Assembly: GCA_029253585.1 (NCBI GenBank)
Contig: JAQWZF010000021.1
Coordinates: forward strand, 214,874 to 278,873
Source: Gammaproteobacteria bacterium
GTDB taxonomy: Bacteria; Pseudomonadota; Gammaproteobacteria; Pseudomonadales; Pseudohongiellaceae
Direction: 5' to 3'
DNA: 64,000 nucleotides
Below, in pieces: positions 1 to 8,816 of the stretch. Below the pieces are notes generated by a model. It searched no databases, was not told where the DNA came from, and was given only the letters and a program-made list of their open reading frames with translations. A program made the position numbers and the translations under genes. How positions within the stretch are numbered: position 1 is the first letter of the stretch; each line of letters starts with the position of its first letter.

Positions 1-9
1 AACTACTTC

Positions 10-357
10 ATGATAATGGTGCAATCAACTTTCCATCTCGTTTCAGAATCCAAATCTGAAGCCATCGAATTGATGAAGAACATGGTTCGCCTGTGCCGTC
101 AGGAGCACGGCTGCCTGAGTTACGAATATTTCGAAGGCCTGACCAATACCAATCAGGTCGTCCTACTCCAAGAGTGGGAAAATGCAGACTGTCTCCAGGG
201 CCACTATCAAACTGCTCATATGGAAGAGTTTCTGGCCAAGCTGGGCGACTACTTGCAGAGCGAAGTCACAACCCGCAGCTATGCCTCACAGGACGAGCCC
301 AGAGTGTCATCGAAGTCGAATGATGAGCTCGCCAAGCCGGAACAGACGATTCATTGA
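10..357 (+). CDS. Putative ABM-domain (antibiotic biosynthesis monooxygenase-like) protein
   Basis: A 115-residue protein with the small ferredoxin-like alpha+beta fold of the ABM family. Residues 1-95 contain the usual core: an N-terminal strand, a helix with a Cys-Leu-Ser-Tyr-Glu segment (about 36-40), a strand ending in Gln-Glu-Trp-Glu, and a helix with His near residue 70. Members are heme-degrading or quinol monooxygenases, or have no known activity, so the substrate cannot be read from the sequence. The last 20 residues are a polar tail outside the domain. Two in-frame ATGs lie six bases apart (10 and 16); either may be used, and the promoter lies outside the window. The transporter gene begins 75 bases downstream on the same strand. 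Family assignment is fairly sure; function is not. Confidence 0.7.
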   Translation: MIMVQSTFHLVSESKSEAIELMKNMVRLCRQEHGCLSYEYFEGLTNTNQVVLLQEWENADCLQGHYQTAHMEEFLAKLGDYLQSEVTTRSYASQDEPRVSSKSNDELAKPEQTIH

Positions 358-432
358 TTCTGACAGCCTCAGAATTACCAATAGATCACCAATAAATCGA
401 TCGCAACGCTAGCGCACTAAAGGGATTGGTAA

Positions 433-1785
433 ATGTTCTACACGTTGCAGGGTGATCACAAAACCCCCGTTTCAGCTGAGGAAAATACTCGCCTGCTGCG
501 CTGGAGAACGTCTACGTTCTGGGTCATGTTAGTCGGCTATGTGGGCTATTACATCTGCCGCGGCAATCTGTCTGCCGCCTTTCCACTTCTAGAACAAGAA
601 TTCGGTTATTCCAATACACAGCTAGGCCTTATTGCCTCTCTGTCTGAAATGGCCTACGCCGCCGGTAAGTTTGTCAACGGCCCACTGGCCGACAAGATCG
701 GTGGTCGCCGCATCTTTCTCATTGGTATGGCCGGCGCCATATTCTGGAACATCGTCTTCTCGATCTCGGCAAGTCTGACCGCCTTCATCGTGGTCTGGTG
801 CTGCTGCCGCTACTTCCTGTCCATGGGCTGGGGAGGACTCACCAAGACTATAGGCAACTGGTATCCAAGAGAGCGCAACGGCACCGTGATGGGCCTGATT
901 AGCGTCAACTTCCAATTCGGCGGAGTTGCCGCCACTCTGTTTGCAGGACTCCTGGTGTCAATGGGCGTGCCCTGGCAGGGAGTCTTCATCTATCCGGCTA
1001 TGGTACTCACCCTGATTCTTATATGGTCTTATCTTGCCTCGCGCTCCAGTCCAGCTGACGTGGTACCAAGGGCTATTCCGATCGAGGGTGAATCCTCGAA
1101 GGCACAGATAGCCGACTACGGCGACGAGGAGCATCCGCCCGTATCGACTATCATGAAGACGCTGCTGCGACTCCCCATCTACAGGGAGCTGCTCGTGTTC
1201 AGCTTTCTCACTACCTTGCTGCGCTCCGTGTTCCTGTTTTGGACTCCAAAGTTTCTATTCGACATAGGCCTGGGCGCTAGCTCCGCGATTCTGCGTTCCG
1301 CTATATTCCCCCTACTTGGCGTGGCGGGAACCGTTTTCATAGGCTGGTACACCGACCACCATGCACGCAATGGTGACCGCGCCCGAATGATGTGGATCAT
1401 GCTCTCCGTGCTCGTTTTCTGCATGATAGCCATCTCGGTCTTAAGTAGTGCCAACGAACCAAACTTCAATCTCATTCTATTCTTCCTTGGTGCCAGCGGA
1501 TTCTTCTTGCTGGGCCCCTACTCTATGAGTAGCGGCTGTCTCACACTGGATATCGCAGGCGCAAAGGGCGCAGGCTCCTGCACGGGAATCATAGACGGCA
1601 TGGGATATATAGGAGGGGCTATCGCGGCATTCGCCGCCGGCATACTCTCTGACTATCTGGGGTGGCCACAGGTATTCATGGTCTTATCGGTTTTCGCGGT
1701 GATCTCTACACTCAGCGCCTGGATGATGAGCCGAGGTTTTCAAAAGATGGCGCGCGAAGCGGCAGCCTCGACTCCCCAAGACTGA
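433..1785 (+). CDS. MFS transporter, organophosphate:phosphate antiporter (GlpT/UhpC-like) type
   Basis: A 450-residue inner-membrane protein with about 12 hydrophobic helices. The first repeat has the OPA-family pattern: a Gly-Tyr-Tyr-Ile-Cys-Arg segment near residues 38-44, the loop-2 motif GPLADKIGGRR near residues 88-98, and a GWGGLTKTIGNWYPRERNG stretch near residues 137-155. This strongly resembles GlpT, UhpT and UhpC. A cytoplasmic loop of about 50 mostly polar residues (roughly 205-255) joins the two halves. OPA proteins exchange phosphorylated three- or six-carbon compounds for phosphate, or act as sugar-phosphate sensors; the actual substrate is not readable. An AAAGGG ribosome-binding site lies about 9 bases before the ATG. 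It may be co-transcribed with the preceding ABM gene. Confidence 0.85.
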   Translation: MFYTLQGDHKTPVSAEENTRLLRWRTSTFWVMLVGYVGYYICRGNLSAAFPLLEQEFGYSNTQLGLIASLSEMAYAAGKFVNGPLADKIGGRRIFLIGMAGAIFWNIVFSISASLTAFIVVWCCCRYFLSMGWGGLTKTIGNWYPRERNGTVMGLISVNFQFGGVAATLFAGLLVSMGVPWQGVFIYPAMVLTLILIWSYLASRSSPADVVPRAIPIEGESSKAQIADYGDEEHPPVSTIMKTLLRLPIYRELLVFSFLTTLLRSVFLFWTPKFLFDIGLGASSAILRSAIFPLLGVAGTVFIGWYTDHHARNGDRARMMWIMLSVLVFCMIAISVLSSANEPNFNLILFFLGASGFFLLGPYSMSSGCLTLDIAGAKGAGSCTGIIDGMGYIGGAIAAFAAGILSDYLGWPQVFMVLSVFAVISTLSAWMMSRGFQKMAREAAASTPQD

Positions 1786-1792
1786 AGCCCTA

Positions 1793-2172
1793 CTATTGCT
1801 GTGCTTCGTATTCCTTAATCTGATTGGTTATATCGCGCACCATGCCATTGGGAATGGGCAGTGTCAGATGGTACTGCGATATCTTCCAGCCCTGCCCGGT
1901 GCGAATTAACACCCCGGTGCACGGCTACTGCCATAGCTCTGACTCAGCAGCGCCTCGTCAAACCAGGCGCTAGCCCCATCGGGAGTAATATTGATGCTGC
2001 GCTGCTGCGGTGTGTAGACCCAGCCGTTATTGCCACTGGAATATTGACGAAACTCTGCCTTACCCCAGCGCTCATCCGCATCGGTTCTGATGAATACACC
2101 ATCCTCGCTCATCAGATCGAAATAGGTATCCCATTCGCCATTTGCTGCAGCCAGGTGATAACCGTCTAACAT
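1793..2172 (-). pseudogene. NTF2-like (SnoaL-fold) protein, frameshifted
   Basis: The minus-strand frame from 2172 encodes an NTF2-like start (MLDGYHLAAANGEWDTYFDL) and ends prematurely at 1906. At about 1920-1922 the continuation, including a GTGVLIRTGQGWKISQYHL segment and a C-terminus ending at 1793, moves to another frame. The missing base is most likely one G in a CGTG(G)CACC context. The 5' end is also doubtful. The frame stays open upstream to the symporter stop at 2245 and encodes family-like residues before the ATG, but it has no usable start codon or ribosome-binding site. An intact protein would be about 130-150 residues. NTF2-like proteins are hydrolase, isomerase or ligand-binding scaffolds, and no function can be assigned here. 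A sequencing error at the indel cannot be excluded. Confidence 0.72.
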
Positions 2173-2244
2173 TCGATTGATGGCATCTAAATCTGACTGC
2201 TGTGACTGACCACTATTGAAAGGAATAAATTCTTCACAGGCTGA

Positions 2245-3669
2245 TCAGTCCTGAGCTGCAGTCTCAGTTTCTGTTGATTGCTTGTCCTTGTCGAATTCTC
2301 CCGCATCGATTCTCGCAAAATAGGCGCTAGCCACCTGCTTTACCTTAGGCGCCAAAAGAAGCGTTGAGACCATAGTTGGTAAAGCCATAGTCGCATACAT
2401 GCCATCGAGCAGATTAATCACCATGTCCAGAGAAACAACGGCACCGGCTGTTATCAGTGCCATATAGGCATACATATAATATTTCTCCTTAGACACACCA
2501 AAGAGAAAGCCCATACACTTACTGCCGTAGTACCAATAGGTGAGAATCGTCGTGGTACTCAATACGATCACCATGATCAACAACAGATAGGCGCCGAAGC
2601 CCGGAAACACCTGCTCGTAGGCCTGGGTAGTCATGGTGACACCTACGGCATCTCCCTCCCAGACGCCGGTAACCAGCAAAGCCATGGCGGTGCAGGTACA
2701 AACTATCAGCGTATCCGCAATAGGCCCTATCATGGCCACCAGGCCCTCCCGCGTAGGTTCGTTAGTCTTTGCTGCGCCGTGGGCAAGAGATTCAGTTCCG
2801 ATTCCAGCCTCGTTGGAGAAGGCACCACGCTGTACGCCGATAAGAATGACGGCACCGAGCACGCCACCCGCTACCGCTTCGCCGCTGAAAGCATCGGTAA
2901 GGATGAGCAGAAACATCGCAGGAATCTCGGCGACGTGACTGGCCAGCAGCACCCCAGTTATCAGGAAGTAGAAGATCACCATCGATGGCACCATCTTGCC
3001 CGCCACCGCTGAGACTCTCTTCACCTTGCCTACCGCAACAGAAAACATGATCACCGCCAGCAGAATACCGGCGGATAGATCGAAGCTGAAATGTTCCTCA
3101 GGCGTTGCCAGACCCGCCGGGATCGCAATCACATCGCGCAGTATCTGCACCAGTTGATTCACCTGAAAGATAGGCAGAGTTCCCACCATGCCGGCTATAG
3201 CAAACAACCAGGCGAGAGGAAACCACTTACGCCCCAGCCCCTCTCGAATCACATACATGGGACCGCCCTGTAGCTTCCCCTCGTCGTCCCTGCCGCGGTA
3301 CATGATCGCCAGGCAGGCCGTATAGAATTTTGTTGAGATGCCAACGATGGCCGTAACCCACATCCAGAACACGGCACCCGGCCCACCGATAGTGATCGCG
3401 ACAGCAACGCCGGTGATGTTGCCCAGACCCATCGTCCCTGCCAGAGCGGTAGCCAGCGCGCGATAGTGGCTGATGTCTCCGGACACCGAGTCCGAGGGAT
3501 CGTCATACTTGCCCCGAAGCAGAGCGAAGCTATGGGAGAAATAGCGGAAGTGGCGCAGACGGGAATGCACCATGAAGAAGAAGCCACCGCCCACCAGCAA
3601 GATAACCAGCGGCAAACCCCACATGAAACTTGTATAGGCGGCGATTGCCGCTTCGATCGAGTCCATCAC
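2245..3669 (-). CDS. Sodium:amino-acid (alanine/glycine) symporter, AGCS family
   Basis: A 474-residue polytopic inner-membrane protein of the alanine or glycine:cation symporter family (AlsT/DagA type). It drives uptake of small neutral amino acids with sodium. The family signature around residues 79-104 (GTMGLGNITGVAVAITIGGPG) is intact, as are the NEAGIGTESLAHGAAKT region near residue 290 and about ten further hydrophobic helices. Length is normal for the family. The C-terminal 25 residues are charged and cytoplasmic. Two ATGs at the start are adjacent and cannot be told apart. A secreted peptidase gene lies nearby on the same strand, so uptake of released amino acids is a plausible joint role, but this is inference. 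No glycine-riboswitch-like leader was seen upstream. Confidence 0.92.
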   Translation of the reverse strand: MMDSIEAAIAAYTSFMWGLPLVILLVGGGFFFMVHSRLRHFRYFSHSFALLRGKYDDPSDSVSGDISHYRALATALAGTMGLGNITGVAVAITIGGPGAVFWMWVTAIVGISTKFYTACLAIMYRGRDDEGKLQGGPMYVIREGLGRKWFPLAWLFAIAGMVGTLPIFQVNQLVQILRDVIAIPAGLATPEEHFSFDLSAGILLAVIMFSVAVGKVKRVSAVAGKMVPSMVIFYFLITGVLLASHVAEIPAMFLLILTDAFSGEAVAGGVLGAVILIGVQRGAFSNEAGIGTESLAHGAAKTNEPTREGLVAMIGPIADTLIVCTCTAMALLVTGVWEGDAVGVTMTTQAYEQVFPGFGAYLLLIMVIVLSTTTILTYWYYGSKCMGFLFGVSKEKYYMYAYMALITAGAVVSLDMVINLLDGMYATMALPTMVSTLLLAPKVKQVASAYFARIDAGEFDKDKQSTETETAAQD

Positions 3670-3817
3670 AAGGCACCGTTCCGTGCTGTCACTACTGCAA
3701 TTCTAACTGGCAAAGAGATAGGGATATCCTACTGCGTATGATTATGCGTGTTGGAATGCCCGGCAACGTCATGACCCAGCATCGCCCAACATCGGCGACC
3801 GTGGCCCGAGTGCTAAA

Positions 3818-4807
3818 CTACTGCGCCTTCGCCGCATCGGACTCTTGCCGACGCGCACCCGCGAGTATCGCCCGCATTGCATAGTTGCCTTCATGACAGG
3901 CGTATTCAAACAAGTCTTCGCCGGTATACATGGGCATCTCTGCAGTCCATGGCTGGGTATAGAGCTCTGGGTCATCGATGGTGAAGCTGTAATGAAGCTT
4001 GTCATCGGCGACGCGGGAAAAACGTTCCGTTAACAGAATATTGCTGGAAACGAGTCTCTCTTTAGCGACCTGCCAGGAATTGAAATTCTTGGTCTGCACA
4101 ATGAGGGTATCTGCCTCATAGTAGCCGATGGAGTCGCCTAACCATTTGTCATAGGGCAGGTCTCGAAACTCCTGATCGATCGCTACGATGCGCGCGTTGT
4201 GAACCATCTCTGCAAGCAGCACTACATGGGTGGGCGACTGCACAATCTGCATATGATTGTTGTACAGGCTGCTCATGAATGGCGCCGTTGAGGCGAAGCT
4301 AACCAGACAACGGTCCGATAGTGTTCTGCCTTCTGGTCCATCACTCTCGGCTATGCCCATGGGAAGTTCTTCGCGTTGAGATTGCCGCACCGCTTGCCCC
4401 TCTTCACGCCAGGGAATCTTGCCGTCGGGCGGATCGACGATGAGCGAGGTTCGATACTTACCATTCATCTGCGCCAGTGCATCGCCCGGAGTAATCCAGA
4501 ACCCATTATAGCCACCAACATTTTCAGGCCCAGGGGCTTCCGCACCGGTTGCTTCCAGAAACGCAATAAAATCAGGAGTAGAAACCATCTTCTCTAACAT
4601 GGTCGCCTCGTCTACTTCCAATTCACCCTCATAAATGTCGGCACGCTCAAGACCGGTTCGAGTCTTGTAGTTCCAGACACCCTGCACATCCGGCACTCCG
4701 AAGGCTGTCTTGGGCGGGGCATAGTTCTCTGCGGAAAAGGCAGCCGACACAGCTAGCGCTGCAATTATCAGGCTGGTCAGCGCGCTGCTGCGGTAGACGG
4801 TTCTCAT
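3818..4807 (-). CDS. Secreted/periplasmic protein of unknown function
   Basis: A 329-residue protein of unrecognised function. An in-frame ATG exists at 4840, but the ATG at 4807 is preferred: GAGGATATCTCC lies just upstream, and the protein then begins with a clear signal peptide (Arg near the start, a hydrophobic core rich in Leu/Ile/Ala, cleavage expected after about residue 20). The mature part begins with a proline-rich stretch and a DVQGVWN segment. It contains a single Cys-rich area near an LSDRCLV segment and several aromatic-rich beta-like stretches (DKWLGDSIGYYEADTLIVQT). Similar exported proteins with a -D-GVW- start occur in marine Gammaproteobacteria next to catabolic genes. It lies between the symporter and the peptidase on the same strand. 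Confidence 0.75.
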   Translation of the reverse strand: MRTVYRSSALTSLIIAALAVSAAFSAENYAPPKTAFGVPDVQGVWNYKTRTGLERADIYEGELEVDEATMLEKMVSTPDFIAFLEATGAEAPGPENVGGYNGFWITPGDALAQMNGKYRTSLIVDPPDGKIPWREEGQAVRQSQREELPMGIAESDGPEGRTLSDRCLVSFASTAPFMSSLYNNHMQIVQSPTHVVLLAEMVHNARIVAIDQEFRDLPYDKWLGDSIGYYEADTLIVQTKNFNSWQVAKERLVSSNILLTERFSRVADDKLHYSFTIDDPELYTQPWTAEMPMYTGEDLFEYACHEGNYAMRAILAGARRQESDAAKAQ

Positions 4808-4922
4808 GGAGATATCCTCAGGTAGAGTGAGCTGGGCCAAAGCCCTGTGAAACTAGATTAAAGCAGCCGTCCACGCACTTGCAAGCGACACGGCACTGAA
4901 ATCGTCACCGGAATCGTCAAAG

Positions 4923-7301
4923 CTATCGAATATTATCGGCAAAGACGAATTCAGATGGAGGCTCCAAGCCCCGTAGATGCTCCACAAAATAGTCCCAACG
5001 GCGCTTCATGAAATAGCGCCTATTGCCGAAGCCATGACCGGCGTTAGGCAGCACTACCAGGTCGAAGTCTTTATCGGCATCGATCAATGCATCGACCACC
5101 AGCAGCGTACTCGAAGGATGCACATTGGTATCGAGCATGCCATGGGCTAGCAGTAACTTGCCTTGAAGGTTAGTCGCCAGCAGTTGATTAGCCTGATTGT
5201 CATAGTTCGTCGTAACCACAGGCTCGCCATCAGTTGAGCTGTTCTCCGGGAAGGTCTGCAACAGGCCTTGCCACTTTTCACCCCAGTCATCCTCATAGTT
5301 GCGATTGTCGTGATTACCCGCGCCGGACACCGCTACTTTATAGAAGTCCGGGTAGCGTAGAATTCCCGCCGTCGAAGCAAAGCCGCCGCCAGAATGCCCC
5401 CAGATGCCGACTCGATCGAGATCCATCCAGGGATTCTCAGCCCCTAGCTGCCTAATACCTTCGACCTGATCCGGCAAGCCGCTATCGCCCATATTTCCAT
5501 AGTAGGCGTCGTGGAAGGACTTCGATCGCCCAGGCGTACCCATAGCATCCAACTCCACAACGATGAATCCAAGCTCGGCCAGAGACTGCTTGTCGCCGCG
5601 CGAGGCACGAAACGATCGTGTACCCACGCTACCGCTTTGCGGCCCGGGATAAAGATAATTCAGCACTGGATAGGACTTCGTCTCATCGAAGTTGGAAGGC
5701 TTGTAAAGCAGGCCGTAGATATCGGTGATCTGATCCCTGGCTTTCACGACAAAGGGCTCCGGCGCCACCCAACCCCCTGCCACAAGAGCGCTAATGTCTG
5801 CCTCTTCAAGAGCCATCTGCTGCTCGCCGGACTTGTTACGCACGACGGCGACGGCGGGCGTAGTAGGTGTTGAGAACACATCGCTGAAATACTCTGCCGA
5901 ATCGGACCAGCCGATTTGATGGTGTGCAAGCTCGGGTGTCAGGTTCACCAGCTGCGAGCCATCGAAGTTGACGCGATAGAGATATTGAAAATACGGATCG
6001 CCACTCTCCCGATTCGAGCCGAGAAAGTAGATCTGCTCATTATCCAGATCGATCTGCTGTATTTGCAGCACCGCCCAGCTACCTACGGTGATGCGCCTCT
6101 TCAACGCGCCTGTCTGTAGATCATGAAGATAGAGATGACCCCAATTGTCCTGTTCGGAAAACCAGATGAATTCGTTTCGTTGGGGAAATACGCGCCAATT
6201 TTCGCTGTTGTATCCCGACTCGTAGTAGGTTGCGACCTCCTCGCGGTGGACCGCACGCACCGCCCCCGTCTGAGGATCGGCAACCTGCAACTGCGCTATC
6301 TTATGATCCCGCGATGAGGAGACAAACGACAGCGTCTCGCCGTCCTCACTCCACTCAACATCCAGAAACACACCGCCTCTGCCAGCAATATGATCGCTGG
6401 TAGTAGAACGATGGGGGTCGGGTGGCATATTTAATCTTACGATTCGCGGCTCCTGCTCAAGATGAATCACGATTCTCTCGATCATGAAGATAAAATCATC
6501 TCCAGGAAGGGGATACTTCCAGGCATCTAGTTCGCCATGGCCGACCTGGGTGGGCCAAAGATACATCTGTTTAACATTTCTGCCATCGTGACGGAAAGTG
6601 GCGATCTTGCTTGAATCTGGCGACCAGAGAAGAACCGGGCCATCATCTCGCAGCCAACCTGCGTTATTGGTTGCATAGCCATAGTCTTGCTCGCCATCGA
6701 AGGTTAGCTGTGTCAGCGCATTACTCGCCGTGTCTCGAACCCATAGATTGTGCTCATCGATAAAGGCCGCCTTGCTTCCATCAGGAGAGAGATATTCGTT
6801 AGCAGGTGTCTGGGCCAGCTGGCTCAGCGAATAGCTATTGAGCTCTAGCGTGTAGCTGCGTCCATCATAATCAAAATCGAGTTGACCTGAAGACTCTGAC
6901 AGCTTGATGCGCGACAGGCTCAAGTCGTCTGCGTCGACATCATCTGCATAGTCTGCCAGGGCAGAGGCCAGCCTGGCGTTATCGAACAGTGGTGATTTCT
7001 GCCCTGTCTGCACATCCACCAACACTGTTTCAGAACTGCTCCCAGTCGAGCGCCTATAGATCAAGCGATCGGAGCCCTGCCAGTATTGAGCGAGAATATT
7101 GCCGCTGACCAGGTCCGCCGTGTTAACGCTCAGAAAACTCTGCGCCCGCTCATAATCGGCGACCGTTATCGTCTCTGCCTCTTCTGTCTGCTCTGCCGCG
7201 GGGGCTGCGTCACCTTGCTCGCTTGTTGCGCTCGGGCCACAGGCCTGAACAACGGCAAGGAAAAGCATTGCGAGCAAGCTGCGTCTTTGCGCTTGGGTCA
7301 T
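4923..7301 (-). CDS. S9 family prolyl oligopeptidase / dipeptidyl-peptidase IV-like lipoprotein
   Basis: A 792-residue exported serine peptidase. The N-terminus has a short hydrophobic segment and a lipobox-like VVQAC, so it is probably a lipoprotein anchored through Cys21. It is followed by an acidic linker. Residues of about 60-520 form the DPP-IV-type beta-propeller. The C-terminal alpha/beta-hydrolase domain contains the nucleophile motif GHSGGG (Ser637), Asp724 in HGMLDTNVH and His756 in NAGHGF, so the catalytic triad is complete. The family cleaves dipeptides after proline or alanine from peptides in the periplasm or at the cell surface. Ribosome binding is by GGAGAGG about 9 bases before the ATG. 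It is likely part of peptide scavenging together with the nearby AGCS symporter, which is inference. Confidence 0.92.
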   Translation of the reverse strand: MTQAQRRSLLAMLFLAVVQACGPSATSEQGDAAPAAEQTEEAETITVADYERAQSFLSVNTADLVSGNILAQYWQGSDRLIYRRSTGSSSETVLVDVQTGQKSPLFDNARLASALADYADDVDADDLSLSRIKLSESSGQLDFDYDGRSYTLELNSYSLSQLAQTPANEYLSPDGSKAAFIDEHNLWVRDTASNALTQLTFDGEQDYGYATNNAGWLRDDGPVLLWSPDSSKIATFRHDGRNVKQMYLWPTQVGHGELDAWKYPLPGDDFIFMIERIVIHLEQEPRIVRLNMPPDPHRSTTSDHIAGRGGVFLDVEWSEDGETLSFVSSSRDHKIAQLQVADPQTGAVRAVHREEVATYYESGYNSENWRVFPQRNEFIWFSEQDNWGHLYLHDLQTGALKRRITVGSWAVLQIQQIDLDNEQIYFLGSNRESGDPYFQYLYRVNFDGSQLVNLTPELAHHQIGWSDSAEYFSDVFSTPTTPAVAVVRNKSGEQQMALEEADISALVAGGWVAPEPFVVKARDQITDIYGLLYKPSNFDETKSYPVLNYLYPGPQSGSVGTRSFRASRGDKQSLAELGFIVVELDAMGTPGRSKSFHDAYYGNMGDSGLPDQVEGIRQLGAENPWMDLDRVGIWGHSGGGFASTAGILRYPDFYKVAVSGAGNHDNRNYEDDWGEKWQGLLQTFPENSSTDGEPVVTTNYDNQANQLLATNLQGKLLLAHGMLDTNVHPSSTLLVVDALIDADKDFDLVVLPNAGHGFGNRRYFMKRRWDYFVEHLRGLEPPSEFVFADNIR

Positions 7302-7339
7302 CTTAGTAGGCCTCTCCGCTATGGATAAGCACTCCGACT

Positions 7340-8404
7340 CTACAGAAGCGCGTCCAATATTAAATCAACCGATTCGATGAGCCGTTGATCTCGAGGCCGC
7401 AGATCCGGAGCGAACTCCACACCGGTTAGATGCTGAAGACCGAGAATATAACGTACTGCGATTTCATTAGCCTGTTCGTCGGAGAATTGCTGATCCTTCT
7501 CCTTCACCATACCGCGAGCAAATTCTTTGGAGAATGAAACCGGCTTGTCATCTCTGTGCAGAACATCGCCCTTGTCATCCAGACGCCAGAAGCGCGAGGA
7601 ATCCATGGTATAGAGCTCGTCTGCCGCCACGATCTTGCCTTCGCTGTTAATGCCGTGCTCGGTCTTGGTATCCACCAACACCATGCCGCGTTCGGCCAGA
7701 TATTGAGAGATCATACCGAAGGCCATTAGAGACGAGTTTCTGATCTGGTTGTATTGAGCTTGCGTGCAGACGCCGCTTTCGATTAGCGACTGCGCATCAG
7801 TTGTCTTGTCGACCTTTTCCTTGGTACTAGGCGTATCCATTACATAGGGCAAAATTCCGTTGGGTTTTAGTTCGGCGATGACCATCTCGTGTCCGGCATA
7901 ATGCAAAACACTCTCACCTGCGTCCCTGGCTGCAAGCCAATGCTGGTAAAGCGATGTTGAAGTCGAGCTCTCTGCCATGAACAGACGCAGCACATTCTCC
8001 AGACTTACCAGCTCGAGGTTCTCGGCAGGTATCACCGTGGAACTCGGCAGCAGACCCTCTACTTTAAACTGCGAGGAGCCCAGCACATCCTCCACGAGAC
8101 GGAGCATGTGATCATGATTAAAGGCTAGCACCTGATCCTTGAATGGAATCGCACCCCGGTTCACGTCATGTGTCGAGATTCGATTATTGCGGAACATTAA
8201 GCGCAGAGGCACGCCCGCCGCAGTCACAAGACCCTCTGCGAACACAGAATCTGACACTTTGCCTTCCAATACGGTGGCTCCACTCAGGCGGGGTAATTCC
8301 CCGTCACCGATTAACTGCTGAATGGGACGGCCTTCATTAACGGTGCTGCCATGTTCGGCAACTAATTCAACTATTTGCTTCTCGTCTAACATCGGGTTTA
8401 TCAC
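7340..8404 (-). CDS. purC: Phosphoribosylaminoimidazole-succinocarboxamide synthase (long form)
   Basis: SAICAR synthetase, the ATP-dependent ligase that joins aspartate to CAIR in purine biosynthesis (cytosol). At 354 residues this is the long form seen in some marine Gammaproteobacteria and resembles the yeast-length enzyme more than the ~240-residue E. coli PurC. The SAICAR signature DTKTEHGIN and the RNNRISTHDV segment are present, and the C-terminal RPRDQR region is intact. The frame opens at a GTG (8404) and also has an ATG at 8392; neither has a convincing Shine-Dalgarno, so the start is uncertain by four residues. purH and purD are 20 kb away in the same window, so the pathway genes are scattered. 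Confidence 0.93.
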   Translation of the reverse strand: MINPMLDEKQIVELVAEHGSTVNEGRPIQQLIGDGELPRLSGATVLEGKVSDSVFAEGLVTAAGVPLRLMFRNNRISTHDVNRGAIPFKDQVLAFNHDHMLRLVEDVLGSSQFKVEGLLPSSTVIPAENLELVSLENVLRLFMAESSTSTSLYQHWLAARDAGESVLHYAGHEMVIAELKPNGILPYVMDTPSTKEKVDKTTDAQSLIESGVCTQAQYNQIRNSSLMAFGMISQYLAERGMVLVDTKTEHGINSEGKIVAADELYTMDSSRFWRLDDKGDVLHRDDKPVSFSKEFARGMVKEKDQQFSDEQANEIAVRYILGLQHLTGVEFAPDLRPRDQRLIESVDLILDALL

Positions 8405-8578
8405 TACACTCTATAAAAATGAATTGAGCCACGAAGAATAAGTGAATCGGTGAGGGACTACAAGATTGCTGCGAATGACGCTGGACCGAACTACATAGAC
8501 ATGGATTATTGTGAAGAACTACGGTGCACGAAAGTGGTGCCATTGGCTGCAATAGCTAATAGAAGCGGGAAGAGAAGT

Positions 8579-8656
8579 TGGTGCCGCCACCAAGAGTCGA
8601 ACTCGGGACCTGCTGATTACAAGTCAGCTGCTCTACCACGGCTGAGCTATAGCGGC
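8579..8656 (-). tRNA. tRNA-Thr(UGU)
   Basis: A full cloverleaf reads on the minus strand over 78 bases. The acceptor is GCCGCTA paired with TGGCGGC (one G-U). The D-arm is GCTC/GAGC, and the anticodon stem GCTGA/TCAGC holds the loop CTTGTAA, giving anticodon UGU. The T-arm CCGAG/CTTGG has the TTCGACT loop, and an encoded ACCA end is present. It stands alone between purC and an acyltransferase gene. No poly-T terminator was seen directly after it. Confidence 0.95.
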
Positions 8657-8816
8657 ATATTTCAAACTCTATCAAAACTCCGTTTGTCGATCCATGCAAT
8701 CAAATGCCTTCGATCTACCCCCGGATTTGCGATTTCGCTACTGCGAGCCCGCTCTGATCGCGCCAACTCCAATCAGGTCGCGCATACTACATAAAAAATG
8801 CGCCCGCTTCAATAGT

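Noticed and set aside
3670..3817. Glycine-riboswitch leader before the AGCS symporter
   Set aside because: No characteristic aptamer motifs were seen.
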